Shown here piece by piece: positions 9,919 through 20,063 of a stretch of 64,000 bases of DNA. The first letter of the stretch is position 1, and each line of letters begins with the position of its first letter. Location of the stretch: NCBI GenBank assembly GCA_965212525.1, contig CBDBVC010000026.1, positions 1 through 64,000 on the forward strand, given 5' to 3'. The notes under the pieces were generated by a model. That model had not been told where the DNA came from. It did not search any database and worked only from the letters and a program-made list of their open reading frames with translations. The position numbers were made by a program, and so were the translations under genes. Source of the DNA: SZUA-38 sp965212525. GTDB lineage: Bacteria > Pseudomonadota > Gammaproteobacteria > Xanthomonadales > SZUA-38.

Positions 9919-10421
9919 TGAGCAAGACTGAGAATGCATCCGCACTGCTGACGGAAGAAACACGGAAGAAGATTGATCACTGGGTGGCCAAGTTTCCTGC
10001 TGACCGCAAGCGATCTGCCGTGATCCAGAGTCTGACGGCCGCACAGGATCAGAATGGCGGTTATCTGACCACCGAACTGATGACTGCAGTCGCAGAATAC
10101 CTCGATATTCCGAGCGCCTGGGCCTATGAAGTGGGCAGCTTCTACTCACTGTTCCACCTGCACCCGGTCGGTCGTCACAAGGTTGCGATCTGTACCAATA
10201 TCTCCTGTTACCTGTGCGGCGCCAATGACATTGTTCGATACGTCGAGAACAAGCTCGGTATCAAGCTTGGCGAGACCACTGACGATGGCAGGATCACGCT
10301 GGTGCAGGAAGAAGAATGCCTGGCCGGTTGCGTCGGCGCCCCCATGATGATCGTTGACGGTCATTACCACGAGCACCTGACCGAAGAGAAAATCGACCGG
10401 ATACTGGATTCACTGGAGTAA
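9918..10421 (+). CDS. nuoE: NADH-quinone oxidoreductase subunit E
   Basis: 24-kDa thioredoxin-like subunit with the N1a [2Fe-2S] cluster. Ligand cysteines appear in ICTNISCYLCG and EEECLAGCVGAP. 167 aa. Part of the NADH-dehydrogenase module with NuoF and NuoG. Confidence 0.96.
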   Translation: MSKTENASALLTEETRKKIDHWVAKFPADRKRSAVIQSLTAAQDQNGGYLTTELMTAVAEYLDIPSAWAYEVGSFYSLFHLHPVGRHKVAICTNISCYLCGANDIVRYVENKLGIKLGETTDDGRITLVQEEECLAGCVGAPMMIVDGHYHEHLTEEKIDRILDSLE

Positions 10422-10425
10422 TGTC

Positions 10426-11718
10426 GTGACACATCGCGTTGTATTGACAACACTGGATTTCGATAAGCCCTGGTCCATGGAGAGCTACCTGAAGACTGGT
10501 GGTTACCAGGCCTGGAAGAAGATCCTGGCTGAAAAGACACCGCAGGAAGAGATTATCGAAACGGTGAAGAATTCGGCATTGCGCGGCCGTGGTGGCGCCG
10601 GTTTTCCAACTGGCCTGAAATGGAGCTTCATGCCACGCAGTGCGCCTGGACAGAAATACGTGCTGTGCAATTCTGACGAATCCGAACCTGGCACCTGTCA
10701 CGATCGTGACATCCTTCGCTACAACCCGCACTCGATTATCGAAGGCATGGCCATTGGGGGGTATGCCATGGGGTGTACCGTGGGATACAACTACCTCAGA
10801 GGTGAATTCCACCATGAGCCGTTCGAGCGATTCGAGCAGGCATTGCAGGAGGCCTATGAGGCTGGACTGCTGGGCAGTAACATCCTCGACAGCGGTGTCG
10901 ATTTTGATCTGTATACCGCACTCGGTGCAGGGGCCTACATCTGTGGTGAGGAAACAGCGCTGATGGAATCGCTGGAGGGCAAGAAGGGGCAGCCCCGCTT
11001 CAAGCCACCCTTTCCGGCCAATTTTGGTCTCTATGGCAAACCCAGCACCATCAACAACACCGAAAGTTTTGCCTCGGTGCCTGCCATCATGCGAAACGGT
11101 GCAGACTGGTTCCTGGACATCGGTATTCCCAATAACGGTGGCCCGAAATGCTTTTCGGTATCGGGCCATGTGAACAAGCCGGGTAACTACGAGATACCCC
11201 TGGGCACGCCATTCAGTGAACTGCTGGAGATGTCCGGTGGTGTGCGCGATGGCAACAAGCTGAAAGCGGTGATTCCCGGCGGATCATCCATGCCGGTGCT
11301 GCCTGCCGATACCATGATGGATATCACCATGGATTTCGATGCTCTGCAGAAGGCTGGTTCCGGCCTGGGTTCCGGTGCCGTCATCGTCATGGATGAGACC
11401 ACCTGCATGGTCAAGGCCTGTCAGCGCATCTCGCGATTCTACTACAAGGAATCCTGTGGTCAGTGCACACCGTGTCGTGAAGGCACCGGATGGATGTACC
11501 GCGTGCTGTCGCGCATCGTCGATGGCAGGGGCAGGGCAGAAGATATCGAAAAGCTGAAATCCGTTGCCGGTCAGATCGAGGGTCACACCATCTGTGCATT
11601 CGGTGAGGCAGCCGCCTGGCCGGTTCAGGGATTTCTGCGCCACTACTGGCATGAATTCGAACACTACGTCGAGCATGGGCGATCCATGGTGGACGGTGAA
11701 ACTGAGGCAGCAGCATGA
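10426..11718 (+). CDS. nuoF: NADH-quinone oxidoreductase subunit F
   Basis: Binds NADH and FMN and carries the N3 [4Fe-4S] cluster. Glycine-rich motif LRGRGGAGFPTGLKW, then GAGAYICGEETALMES, and cluster cysteines in ESCGQCTPCREG with the distal Cys in HTICAFG. 430 aa. The start is GTG at 10426; the ATG five bases earlier closes after two codons. It overlaps nuoG by four bases. Confidence 0.96.
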   Translation: MTHRVVLTTLDFDKPWSMESYLKTGGYQAWKKILAEKTPQEEIIETVKNSALRGRGGAGFPTGLKWSFMPRSAPGQKYVLCNSDESEPGTCHDRDILRYNPHSIIEGMAIGGYAMGCTVGYNYLRGEFHHEPFERFEQALQEAYEAGLLGSNILDSGVDFDLYTALGAGAYICGEETALMESLEGKKGQPRFKPPFPANFGLYGKPSTINNTESFASVPAIMRNGADWFLDIGIPNNGGPKCFSVSGHVNKPGNYEIPLGTPFSELLEMSGGVRDGNKLKAVIPGGSSMPVLPADTMMDITMDFDALQKAGSGLGSGAVIVMDETTCMVKACQRISRFYYKESCGQCTPCREGTGWMYRVLSRIVDGRGRAEDIEKLKSVAGQIEGHTICAFGEAAAWPVQGFLRHYWHEFEHYVEHGRSMVDGETEAAA

Positions 11719-14081
11719 CAGACGTTGTCGAGAAACCGGTTGTGGATACCGTCAGCATCGAAGTAGACGGCATTGCCATGGAAGTGCCCAAGGGAACGAT
11801 GATCATCGAGGCCACAGACAAGGCTGGCATTCACATTCCGCGATTCTGTTACCACCCAAAACTGTCAATCGCCGCCAATTGTCGCATGTGTCTGGTCGAT
11901 GTTGAAAAGGCTCCGAAACCTCTGCCAGCCTGTGCCACACCGGTGATGGACGGCATGAAGGTTTACACACGTTCCAGGCGTGCCATCGCCTCACAGCAGA
12001 ACGTCATGGAGTTTCTGCTGATCAACCATCCGCTGGATTGCCCGATCTGTGATCAGGGTGGTGAGTGTGAACTGCAGGATGTCTCCATCGGTCATGGGCA
12101 TTCGGTTTCCAGGTATGTGGATCGCAAGCGATCGGTCAAGGACGAGAACCTGGGCGCGCTGGTGAGTACCGAGATGACACGCTGCATCCACTGCACACGA
12201 TGTGTGCGTTTCCTGGATGAAATTGCCGGCACCAATGAACTGGGTGGCATGGGTCGTGGTGACCGTACCTTCATATCGACTTATGTCGGTCGATCGATTG
12301 ATTCGGAACTGTCCGGAAATATCATCGATCTGTGTCCGGTCGGTGCCTTGACCAACAAGCCGTTCCGATTCCGTGCAAGATCATGGGAGTTGCGTGCGGC
12401 TGGCTCGGTATCCTCTCACGATTCTGTCGGCTCCGGCATTGTCTATCACCGCAGGCAGGGCAGGATTCTGCGGGCTGTACCGGCGAACAACGATGCCATC
12501 AACGAAAACTGGCTGTCTGATCGTGACCGCTGGGGATTCCATGGACTGTACGCCGATGAGCGTTTCCACAAGCCGGAAATGAAAAATGAGTCGCACTGGC
12601 AAAAATGCGGCTGGCCTACAGCCATCTCGGTGGTGGCCGACATTCTTTCGGGGGCAAAACCCGAGGAAACCGGGTTCCTGATTTCAGCACAGAACAGCAA
12701 CGAACACCTTTATCTGGCTCAGAAATTTGCACGAGCCATCAACTGCAGCAATATCGACCATCGCATCAGGCAACGCGATTTTGCCGATGACGACAGCCGT
12801 GGCCTGAATCCGCAGCTGGGCTGCAGTATCGCATCACTGGCCACATCCGATGCGATCCTGCTGGTCGGTTCCAATATCCGGCATGACCAGCCGATTCTCG
12901 GTCACCGCATACGGCAGGCGGCACACGCCGGTGCGTCAGTCTATTCGATCAATTCGAGTGACTACGATTTCAATTTCAACATGGCCGCCGAATCGGTATG
13001 CAAGCCGTCACTGATGGCCATGGAGCTGGCTGCTGTCGCTGCTTCACTGGAACTGACTGCTGATGGTGCGCTGGGCAAGCTGATCGCTTCTGCCAGTCGA
13101 AACGAGGTCAGTGACCGTATCGCCGGTGGCCTGAAGCAGGCATCTTCCGGCCGTATCATTCTCGGCAATGATGCCAGTGCCCATGAAGTCGCCTCGGTCT
13201 TGCGGGCCCTGGCTGAACTGATCGCAGGTGCAACCGGATCCAGCTATGGCGAATTGCCTGTGCATGCCAACTCTGCTGGCGCCACGTTGTGCGGGGTACT
13301 GCCACACCGTCAGGCAGGCATGGCAGTCTCGGCATCTGTCGGCAAGAATACCAGCGAGATGCTTGACGGTTCACTGAAAGTGGTCGTCATCGACGGCTTC
13401 GAGCCCGGGCTGGACTGCATTCAGGGCGCCAGATTGCAACAGGTGCTGAGCGATGCTGACAAGGTGATCTATCTGGGTCAGTACGTTACCGATGCTATAC
13501 GTGAGGTGGCGGATCTCATCCTGCCGGTGAACGGATACCTCGAGAGTGGGGGCACCATGGTCAACATGGATGGTCAGCAGCAGACTGCTGGCCCAGTCAG
13601 CAAGCCGGTTGCAGAATCCAAGGATGGCTGGAAAGTCTATCGGGTTCTGGCAGAGAAAATGTCGCTGCAGGGCTTCGATTACACCAGTTCCGGTGATATC
13701 CGCAATGAAATCAATAGCCTGGATACAGAATCCGTGATTGGAAACAGTCCGGTCAATTTCCCGCTGCCGGCAAATGCAACACCGGGTCAGCTGGAGTTGC
13801 ATGGCCACTACGGCCTCTACTCATCCGATGCCATGGTGCGGCGCAGTTCGCATCTGCAGGACACGATTCATGCCAGTCGTGCTGAACTCACCATACATCC
13901 TGCTGATGCAGAGCGTCTTGAAATTTCAGATGGCGAAACCTGTGTGGCCAATGGCGGCCCCGAGCTTGTGGTTCGTGTCAGTGAACAGCAGGCAGAGGGT
14001 AGTGCCGGATATCCACTGGGCGTTGCCGAGCTGGTTGAACTCACGGCTGCCTCGGTCGTGACGCTGGAGAAACGGTCATGA
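11715..14081 (+). CDS. nuoG: NADH-quinone oxidoreductase subunit G
   Basis: 75-kDa subunit carrying the N1b, N4 and N5 clusters. The ferredoxin-like part has CRMCLVDVEKAPKPLPAC; next come CPICDQGGECELQD, HCTRCVRF and DLCPVGALTNKPFRFRAR, followed by a molybdopterin-oxidoreductase-like domain. 788 aa, in the normal range. The C-terminal third is the least conserved part of the family. Confidence 0.95.
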   Translation: MTDVVEKPVVDTVSIEVDGIAMEVPKGTMIIEATDKAGIHIPRFCYHPKLSIAANCRMCLVDVEKAPKPLPACATPVMDGMKVYTRSRRAIASQQNVMEFLLINHPLDCPICDQGGECELQDVSIGHGHSVSRYVDRKRSVKDENLGALVSTEMTRCIHCTRCVRFLDEIAGTNELGGMGRGDRTFISTYVGRSIDSELSGNIIDLCPVGALTNKPFRFRARSWELRAAGSVSSHDSVGSGIVYHRRQGRILRAVPANNDAINENWLSDRDRWGFHGLYADERFHKPEMKNESHWQKCGWPTAISVVADILSGAKPEETGFLISAQNSNEHLYLAQKFARAINCSNIDHRIRQRDFADDDSRGLNPQLGCSIASLATSDAILLVGSNIRHDQPILGHRIRQAAHAGASVYSINSSDYDFNFNMAAESVCKPSLMAMELAAVAASLELTADGALGKLIASASRNEVSDRIAGGLKQASSGRIILGNDASAHEVASVLRALAELIAGATGSSYGELPVHANSAGATLCGVLPHRQAGMAVSASVGKNTSEMLDGSLKVVVIDGFEPGLDCIQGARLQQVLSDADKVIYLGQYVTDAIREVADLILPVNGYLESGGTMVNMDGQQQTAGPVSKPVAESKDGWKVYRVLAEKMSLQGFDYTSSGDIRNEINSLDTESVIGNSPVNFPLPANATPGQLELHGHYGLYSSDAMVRRSSHLQDTIHASRAELTIHPADAERLEISDGETCVANGGPELVVRVSEQQAEGSAGYPLGVAELVELTAASVVTLEKRS

Positions 14082-15103
14082 TGGAAGATCTGCTGCTACT
14101 GTTGTGGATCGTCGCCAAGGTGCTGCTGATCACCGTACCGCTGATTCTGTCGGTGGCCTTCCTGACGCTGGCAGAGCGCAAGGTGATCGGCTTCATGCAG
14201 GTGCGCATGGGTCCCAACCGCGTTGGACCGTGGGGACTTTTCCAGCCCTTTGCTGATGTCATCAAGTTGCTGTTGAAGGAAATCATCATTCCGGCCAAGT
14301 CGAACCGTTTCCTGTTCATACTGGCACCGATGCTGACCCTGATCCCGGCCTTCGTGGCCTGGGCCGTGATTCCGTTTGATGAAGGCCTGCGACTGGCTGA
14401 AATCGACGCCGGTCTGCTCTATGTACTGGCGCTGACCTCGGTTGGTGTCTACGGAGTGATCATTGCCGGCTGGGCATCCAATTCCAAGTACGCTTTCCTG
14501 GGTGCCATGCGTTCAGCGGCACAGATCGTAGCCTACGAGATCGCCATGGGCTTCGCGCTCGTCGGCGTGCTGATCGCAGCAGGCTCGCTGAACCTGACCG
14601 AAATTGTACAGGGTCAGCAGGGCGGCATCTGGAACTGGTATTTCATACCGCTGTTCCCGCTGTTCATCATCTATTTCATATCCGGTGTGGCCGAAACCAA
14701 TCGAGCACCCTTCGATGTCGCAGAAGGTGAATCGGAAATTGTGGCGGGCTTCCATGTCGAGTACTCAGGGTCGGCCTTTGCCCTGTTCTTCCTGGGCGAA
14801 TACGCCAACATGATTCTGATCTCGATTCTGGCCGCACTGATGTTCATGGGCGGCTGGCTGTCACCATTCGAGTCGATTCCCTGGTTCGAGGGAACGATTC
14901 TGGTCGAATCCAGCATTATCTGGCTGCTGGCCAAGACCGCCTTCTTCCTGTTCCTGTACCTGTGGTTCAGGGCAACCTTCCCGCGTTACCGATATGATCA
15001 GATCATGCGGCTGGGCTGGAAGGTATTCATTCCGATAACGATCGTATGGTTGCTGGTCGTGGCGCTGTTCGTGGTCAAGCAATGGTTATGGTGGGCCAAC
15101 TGA
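14078..15103 (+). CDS. nuoH: NADH-quinone oxidoreductase subunit H
   Basis: Membrane subunit at the junction of the two arms of complex I, lining the quinone chamber. Signatures GFMQVRMGPNRVGPWGLFQP and AETNRAPFDVAEGESE are intact; about eight membrane helices. 341 aa. The final TGATG overlaps the start of nuoI. Confidence 0.97.
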   Translation: MMEDLLLLLWIVAKVLLITVPLILSVAFLTLAERKVIGFMQVRMGPNRVGPWGLFQPFADVIKLLLKEIIIPAKSNRFLFILAPMLTLIPAFVAWAVIPFDEGLRLAEIDAGLLYVLALTSVGVYGVIIAGWASNSKYAFLGAMRSAAQIVAYEIAMGFALVGVLIAAGSLNLTEIVQGQQGGIWNWYFIPLFPLFIIYFISGVAETNRAPFDVAEGESEIVAGFHVEYSGSAFALFFLGEYANMILISILAALMFMGGWLSPFESIPWFEGTILVESSIIWLLAKTAFFLFLYLWFRATFPRYRYDQIMRLGWKVFIPITIVWLLVVALFVVKQWLWWAN

Positions 15104-15591
15104 TGAGTACTTTCACCTCCTATCTGAAAAGCCTGGCACTGTTTGAACTGCTCAAGGGCATGCGTGTCACGGTGGGTTATTTCTTCAGTCCGAAGTTCAC
15201 GGTACGTTATCCCGAGGAGAAGACACCGAAATCTAACCGTTTTCGCGGTTTGCATGCCCTGCGCAGGTACCCCAACGGCGAAGAACGCTGCATAGCCTGC
15301 AAGCTTTGCGAGGCCGTCTGTCCTGCGCTGGCGATCACTATTGATTCGGAACAGCGTGATGACGGAACAAGACGCACCACACGTTATGACATCGATCTGT
15401 TCAAGTGTATTTTCTGCGGCTTCTGTGAGGAATCCTGTCCGGTGGATTCCATCGTCGAAACCGACATACTCGAATACCACATGGAAGACCGGTCTGAAAG
15501 CGTCATTACCAAGCCACAACTGCTGGCAATCGGTGACCGGTATGAAACCACACTGGCCGAACATCGCCAGCAAGACGCACCTTATCGCTGA
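15103..15591 (+). CDS. nuoI: NADH-quinone oxidoreductase subunit I
   Basis: Ferredoxin-like subunit with two [4Fe-4S] clusters (N6a, N6b): CIACKLCEAVCP and CIFCGFCEESCP. The ATG at 15103, overlapping the nuoH stop, gives 162 aa and the usual N-terminal amphipathic helix; the open frame further upstream lies inside nuoH. Confidence 0.97.
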   Translation: MSTFTSYLKSLALFELLKGMRVTVGYFFSPKFTVRYPEEKTPKSNRFRGLHALRRYPNGEERCIACKLCEAVCPALAITIDSEQRDDGTRRTTRYDIDLFKCIFCGFCEESCPVDSIVETDILEYHMEDRSESVITKPQLLAIGDRYETTLAEHRQQDAPYR

Positions 15592-15599
15592 GTACTGAG

Positions 15600-16223
15600 A
15601 TGGCAGAGTTTATACCCCAAATCCTGTTCTACACCTTCGCCACAGTGCTGGTTCTATCCGGGCTGGCGGTGATCACGGTCCGCAACCCGGTTCACGCTGC
15701 ATTGTTCCTGATTCTGGCCTTCGTCAGCTGTGCCTGCATCTGGATGCTGCTTGAAGTCGAATTTCTGGCAATCACGCTGGTGCTGGTCTACGTCGGCGCC
15801 GTGATGGTGCTGTTCCTGTTCGTGGTCATGATGCTGGACATCAATCTTGATCTGCTGAAACAGCGTTTCGCAAGTTACCTTCCGGTCAGTCTGCTTGTGG
15901 CCGTGGTGATGCTGATCGAGATGATGATGGTGGTGGGGGCCAAGCACTTTTCGGCAGAACAGTTTCCGCAACCCGAGCCGCATCCACTGGGCTACAGTAA
16001 CACCGAGGAACTGGGTGAGCTGCTGTACACCAAGTATCTGTATGCCTTCGAGATTGCATCGGTCATTCTGGTAGTGGCCATCATCGCCGCGATTGCCCTG
16101 ACGCTGCGCAAGCGCCCGGACACACGCCACCAGGATCCGTCACGCCAGGTCCAGATCAAGAAGGAAGACAGGCTGCGAGTCATCCAGATGGATACAGACA
16201 GCGATTACGGGAGTGAATCATGA
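15600..16223 (+). CDS. nuoJ: NADH-quinone oxidoreductase subunit J
   Basis: Hydrophobic membrane-arm subunit, 207 aa, about five helices. Conserved segments are NPVHAALFLILAFVSCACIW and VLVYVGAVMVLFLFVVMMLD. A hydrophilic charged C-terminal tail follows the last helix. It overlaps nuoK by four bases. Confidence 0.95.
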   Translation: MAEFIPQILFYTFATVLVLSGLAVITVRNPVHAALFLILAFVSCACIWMLLEVEFLAITLVLVYVGAVMVLFLFVVMMLDINLDLLKQRFASYLPVSLLVAVVMLIEMMMVVGAKHFSAEQFPQPEPHPLGYSNTEELGELLYTKYLYAFEIASVILVVAIIAAIALTLRKRPDTRHQDPSRQVQIKKEDRLRVIQMDTDSDYGSES

Positions 16224-16525
16224 TTGGCCTGCAACATTACCTGATCCTGGGCACCGTGATGTTCTGTATCTCCATCGCCGGCATCTTTCTCAACCGGAAA
16301 AACATTCTGGTTCTGCTGATGTCGATCGAACTGATGCTGTTGTCGGTCAACATCAATTTTGTCGCATTCTCCCGCTTTCTCGACAATATGGACGGACAGG
16401 TGTTCGTCTTTTTCGTGTTGACCGTGGCAGCGGCTGAAGCCGCCATCGGACTGGCCATCCTGATTCTGGTGTTCAGGAACAGGAGAACCATCAATGTTGC
16501 CGAAATCGATTCACTGAAGGGCTGA
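16220..16525 (+). CDS. nuoK: NADH-quinone oxidoreductase subunit K
   Basis: Small antiporter-like membrane subunit, 101 aa, three helices. The membrane glutamates are present in LVLLMSIELMLLSVNINF and AAAEAAIGLAILILVFR. Confidence 0.97.
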   Translation: MIGLQHYLILGTVMFCISIAGIFLNRKNILVLLMSIELMLLSVNINFVAFSRFLDNMDGQVFVFFVLTVAAAEAAIGLAILILVFRNRRTINVAEIDSLKG

Positions 16526-16574
16526 CGATGAATACCAACAACGGCATGTCATCTGAACTGACAGGAATTTCCCA

Positions 16575-18527
16575 GTGCTGAACCAATATCTGATCATTGC
16601 ATTGTCACCATTGCTCGGCGCAATCGTCGCGGGTCTGCTCGGTCGCAAGATCGGCAGGGCAGGGGCTCACTGGGTCACCATACTGACGGTGGGGCTGTCC
16701 TGCATCCTGTCGCTGGATGTACTCAGGCGCTTCCTGTTTGACGGGCTACCCACCTTCAACGAAAACATCTATACCTGGATGGCAATCGGCGATCTGGAAT
16801 TCCATGTCGGCTTCCTGGTCGACAAGCTGACTGCCGTCATGATGGCCGTGGTGACATTCGTGTCGCTGATGGTGCATATCTACACCATCGGCTACATGAA
16901 GGATGACGACGGTTATCAGCGCTTTTTCAGTTATATCTCGCTGTTCACCTTCTCGATGCTGATGCTGGTGATGTCCAACAACTTCCTGCAGCTGTTCTTC
17001 GGCTGGGAAGCCGTGGGCCTGGTGTCTTATCTGCTGATCGGCTTCTGGTACAAGAAGGAAACGGCGATCTTCGCCAACCTGAAGGCCTTCCTGGTCAATC
17101 GGGTCGGTGACTTCGGCTTCCTGCTCGGTATCGGTTGTGTGCTGTACTACTTCAATTCACTGGACTATGTCAGTGTGTTTGGCAGTGCACAGGCCAATCC
17201 GGACATGACCATGGAAATCTTTGATGGCACGCCCTGGTCTGTGCTGACCGTCACCTGCATCCTGCTTTTCATTGGTGCCATGGGCAAGTCGGCACAGGCG
17301 CCGCTTCATGTCTGGCTGCCCGACTCGATGGAGGGCCCGACACCGATCTCGGCTCTGATTCACGCAGCGACCATGGTGACAGCGGGTATTTTCATGGTGG
17401 CACGCATGTCACCCCTGTTCGAGTTGTCGGAAGTGGCACTGAGTTTCGTGCTCATCATCGGTGCCGTCACGGCCTTCTTCATGGGGCTGATCGGCCTGGT
17501 GCAGAATGACATCAAGCGTGTGGTGGCCTATTCGACCCTGTCACAGCTGGGTTACATGACTGCTGCACTGGGTGCATCGGCCTATTCGGCGGCGATATTC
17601 CATCTGATGACCCATGCCTTCTTCAAGGCGTTGCTGTTCCTCGGTGCCGGTTCGGTGATCATCGCCATGCATCACAAGCAGGACATGCAGGAGATGGGCG
17701 GTTTGCGCAAGTACATGCCCATTACCTGGATTACCGGCTGGATCGGCACACTGGCGCTGATCGGCTTCCCCGGGTTTTCCGGCTTCTACTCCAAGGACGC
17801 CATCGTTTCGGCGGTCTCTAACACCGAACGCGCCGGTGGCGATTTTGCCGGCATACTGCTGATTGCCGGTGTGTTCGTCACTGCGCTGTACAGTTTCCGC
17901 CTGCTTTACCTGACCTTCCATGGAAAGGAACGCATGGATGAGCATACCCGCTCGCATCTGCATGAAAGCCCGTGGGTGGTGACCGTACCGCTGGTATTGC
18001 TGGCGATTCCGTCAATCATGATTTCCTGGTGGGCGGCTGAACCCTTGCTGTTTGGCAATTTCTTTGGCGAAGCCATTGCAACGCCAGCCGTCGATCCACT
18101 GGCTGCGCTCGAATCCCAATGGGACGGGCCACTCGGATTTGCGCTGCACGGCTTTGTCACCTTGCCGGTGTGGCTCGCCATCGCCGGTGCAGCGCTGGCG
18201 ACATTCATCTATCTGTACAGGCCATCACTGGCGGCCTCGGCGAAATCGGCCCTGCGTCCCCTGCACACGGTGCTGGAGAAGAAATACGGTTTTGATGAAT
18301 TCTACCAGCGTGTATTTGCTGGTGGCGGGCAGTGGCTTGGACGGCTGTTCTGGAAGGGCGGTGACCAGACCGTGATCGACAAGCTGATTGTCAACGGCAG
18401 TGCGCATACCGTGGGCTGGCTGGCAACGGTAATGCGACGCATACAGACAGGCAGACTCTATCACTACGCATTCAGCATGATCATCGGACTGATCATCCTG
18501 CTGGGCATGTTTGTGTTCGTGTTGTAG
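16575..18527 (+). CDS. nuoL: NADH-quinone oxidoreductase subunit L
   Basis: Largest antiporter-like proton-pumping subunit, 650 aa, with the long lateral helix at its C-terminal end. Core motifs include FFGWEAVGLVSYLLIGFWY, HVWLPDSMEGPTPISALIHA and NDIKRVVAYSTLSQLGYM. The start is GTG at 16575. A 17-codon frame with an ATG (16528-16581) fills the nuoK-nuoL gap and overlaps this start; it may serve only translational coupling. Confidence 0.96.
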   Translation: MLNQYLIIALSPLLGAIVAGLLGRKIGRAGAHWVTILTVGLSCILSLDVLRRFLFDGLPTFNENIYTWMAIGDLEFHVGFLVDKLTAVMMAVVTFVSLMVHIYTIGYMKDDDGYQRFFSYISLFTFSMLMLVMSNNFLQLFFGWEAVGLVSYLLIGFWYKKETAIFANLKAFLVNRVGDFGFLLGIGCVLYYFNSLDYVSVFGSAQANPDMTMEIFDGTPWSVLTVTCILLFIGAMGKSAQAPLHVWLPDSMEGPTPISALIHAATMVTAGIFMVARMSPLFELSEVALSFVLIIGAVTAFFMGLIGLVQNDIKRVVAYSTLSQLGYMTAALGASAYSAAIFHLMTHAFFKALLFLGAGSVIIAMHHKQDMQEMGGLRKYMPITWITGWIGTLALIGFPGFSGFYSKDAIVSAVSNTERAGGDFAGILLIAGVFVTALYSFRLLYLTFHGKERMDEHTRSHLHESPWVVTVPLVLLAIPSIMISWWAAEPLLFGNFFGEAIATPAVDPLAALESQWDGPLGFALHGFVTLPVWLAIAGAALATFIYLYRPSLAASAKSALRPLHTVLEKKYGFDEFYQRVFAGGGQWLGRLFWKGGDQTVIDKLIVNGSAHTVGWLATVMRRIQTGRLYHYAFSMIIGLIILLGMFVFVL

Positions 18528-18539
18528 GGACATCAATTA

Positions 18540-20054
18540 ATGAGCGATTCAATTTTACTGAGCCTTATCGTCTGGACACCCATCATCGGTGGTGTCCTGG
18601 TACTGATTGCCGGTGAGGCCAGGCAGTCACTCGGCCGTGTCATTGCCCTGCTGGTATCAGTGCTGACACTCGGCATGTGCATACCGCTGTACAACGGTTT
18701 CGATGCCGCGACACACAGCATGCAGTTTGTCCAGCAGATGCCGTGGATCGAATCCTTCGGCATCGAGTATTACCTGGGCATTGACGGCATTTCGCTACCG
18801 CTGATCATTCTGACGGCATTTATATCGGTACTGGTGATCATTGCCGGCTGGGAAGTGATCAAGACTCGTGTAGCCCAGTATTTTGCGGCATTCCTGATTC
18901 TCGAAGGCCTGATGATCGGTGTCTTCTGTGCACTCGATGCCTTCCTGTTCTACCTGTTCTTCGAAGCCATGCTGATTCCGATGTTCCTGATCATTGGTGT
19001 CTGGGGTGGTCCGAACCGGGTTTATGCCACGTTCAAGTTTTTCCTGTATACCTTCCTGGGTTCAGTCTTCATGCTGGTGGCCCTGGTCTACATGCTGCTC
19101 AAGGGTGATTCTGCCTCGATACTTGCGATGCAATCCATGTCGCTGAACATGACAGAGCAGACCTGGATCTTCTTTGCCCTGTTTATCGCCTTTGCGGTAA
19201 AGATTCCGATGTTTCCGGTCCACACCTGGCTACCGGATGCACACGTCGAAGCGCCGACCGGTGGCTCTGTGATACTGGCGGCCATCATGCTGAAAATCGG
19301 CGGCTATGGCTTTATCCGGTTCTCGCTGCCGATTGCACCCGATGCCAGCCTGGAATATGACTGGCTGCTGATCACATTTTCACTGATCGCCGTTGTCTAT
19401 GTCGGCCTGGTGGCGATGGTGCAGAAGGACATGAAAAAACTCATCGCCTATTCATCCATCTCCCACATGGGCTTCGTCACGCTGGGTATATTCATGGCGC
19501 TGGCCATGGTGATGGAGGGCAACACGACCGGTGCCATCATGGGCGTCGAGGGTGCCATGGTTCAGATGGTGTCACATGGTTTCATCTCCGCTGCCCTGTT
19601 CCTGTTTGTCGGTGTGCTCTACGACCGCATGCATTCACGCATGATTGCCGATTACGGCGGCGTGATCAATCGCATGCCGATCTTCGCTGCATTTGCAGTC
19701 CTGTTCTTCATGGCCAATTCCGGCTTGCCCGGTACCTCCGGCTTTGTCGGTGAATTCATGGTGATTCTGGCCAGTTTCCAGGCCAGTTTCTGGTATGCCT
19801 TCTTCGCGGCAACCACGCTGATCGTGGGAGCAGCCTATTCACTGTGGCTGGTCAAACGCGTGATATTCGGCGATATCGGCAATGACAATGTCGGCCATCT
19901 GAAGGACATCAATGGCCGTGAAACCTTTATCCTTGCATCACTGGCTGTGGTGATTCTGGCCGTGGGAATCTGGCCGGCGCCACTGATCGACATGATGCAT
20001 GAATCCGTAGTACACCTGATCCAGCAGATTTCAGTCAGCAAGTTGACTGGCTAG
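18540..20054 (+). CDS. nuoM: NADH-quinone oxidoreductase subunit M
   Basis: Antiporter-like subunit of the membrane arm, 504 aa. Family motifs: YYLGIDGISLPLIILTAF, FFEAMLIPMFLIIGVWGG (membrane Glu), FPVHTWLPDAHVEAPTGGSV and KKLIAYSSISHMGFVTLG. Confidence 0.97.
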   Translation: MSDSILLSLIVWTPIIGGVLVLIAGEARQSLGRVIALLVSVLTLGMCIPLYNGFDAATHSMQFVQQMPWIESFGIEYYLGIDGISLPLIILTAFISVLVIIAGWEVIKTRVAQYFAAFLILEGLMIGVFCALDAFLFYLFFEAMLIPMFLIIGVWGGPNRVYATFKFFLYTFLGSVFMLVALVYMLLKGDSASILAMQSMSLNMTEQTWIFFALFIAFAVKIPMFPVHTWLPDAHVEAPTGGSVILAAIMLKIGGYGFIRFSLPIAPDASLEYDWLLITFSLIAVVYVGLVAMVQKDMKKLIAYSSISHMGFVTLGIFMALAMVMEGNTTGAIMGVEGAMVQMVSHGFISAALFLFVGVLYDRMHSRMIADYGGVINRMPIFAAFAVLFFMANSGLPGTSGFVGEFMVILASFQASFWYAFFAATTLIVGAAYSLWLVKRVIFGDIGNDNVGHLKDINGRETFILASLAVVILAVGIWPAPLIDMMHESVVHLIQQISVSKLTG

Positions 20055-20063
20055 GAAGTAACG

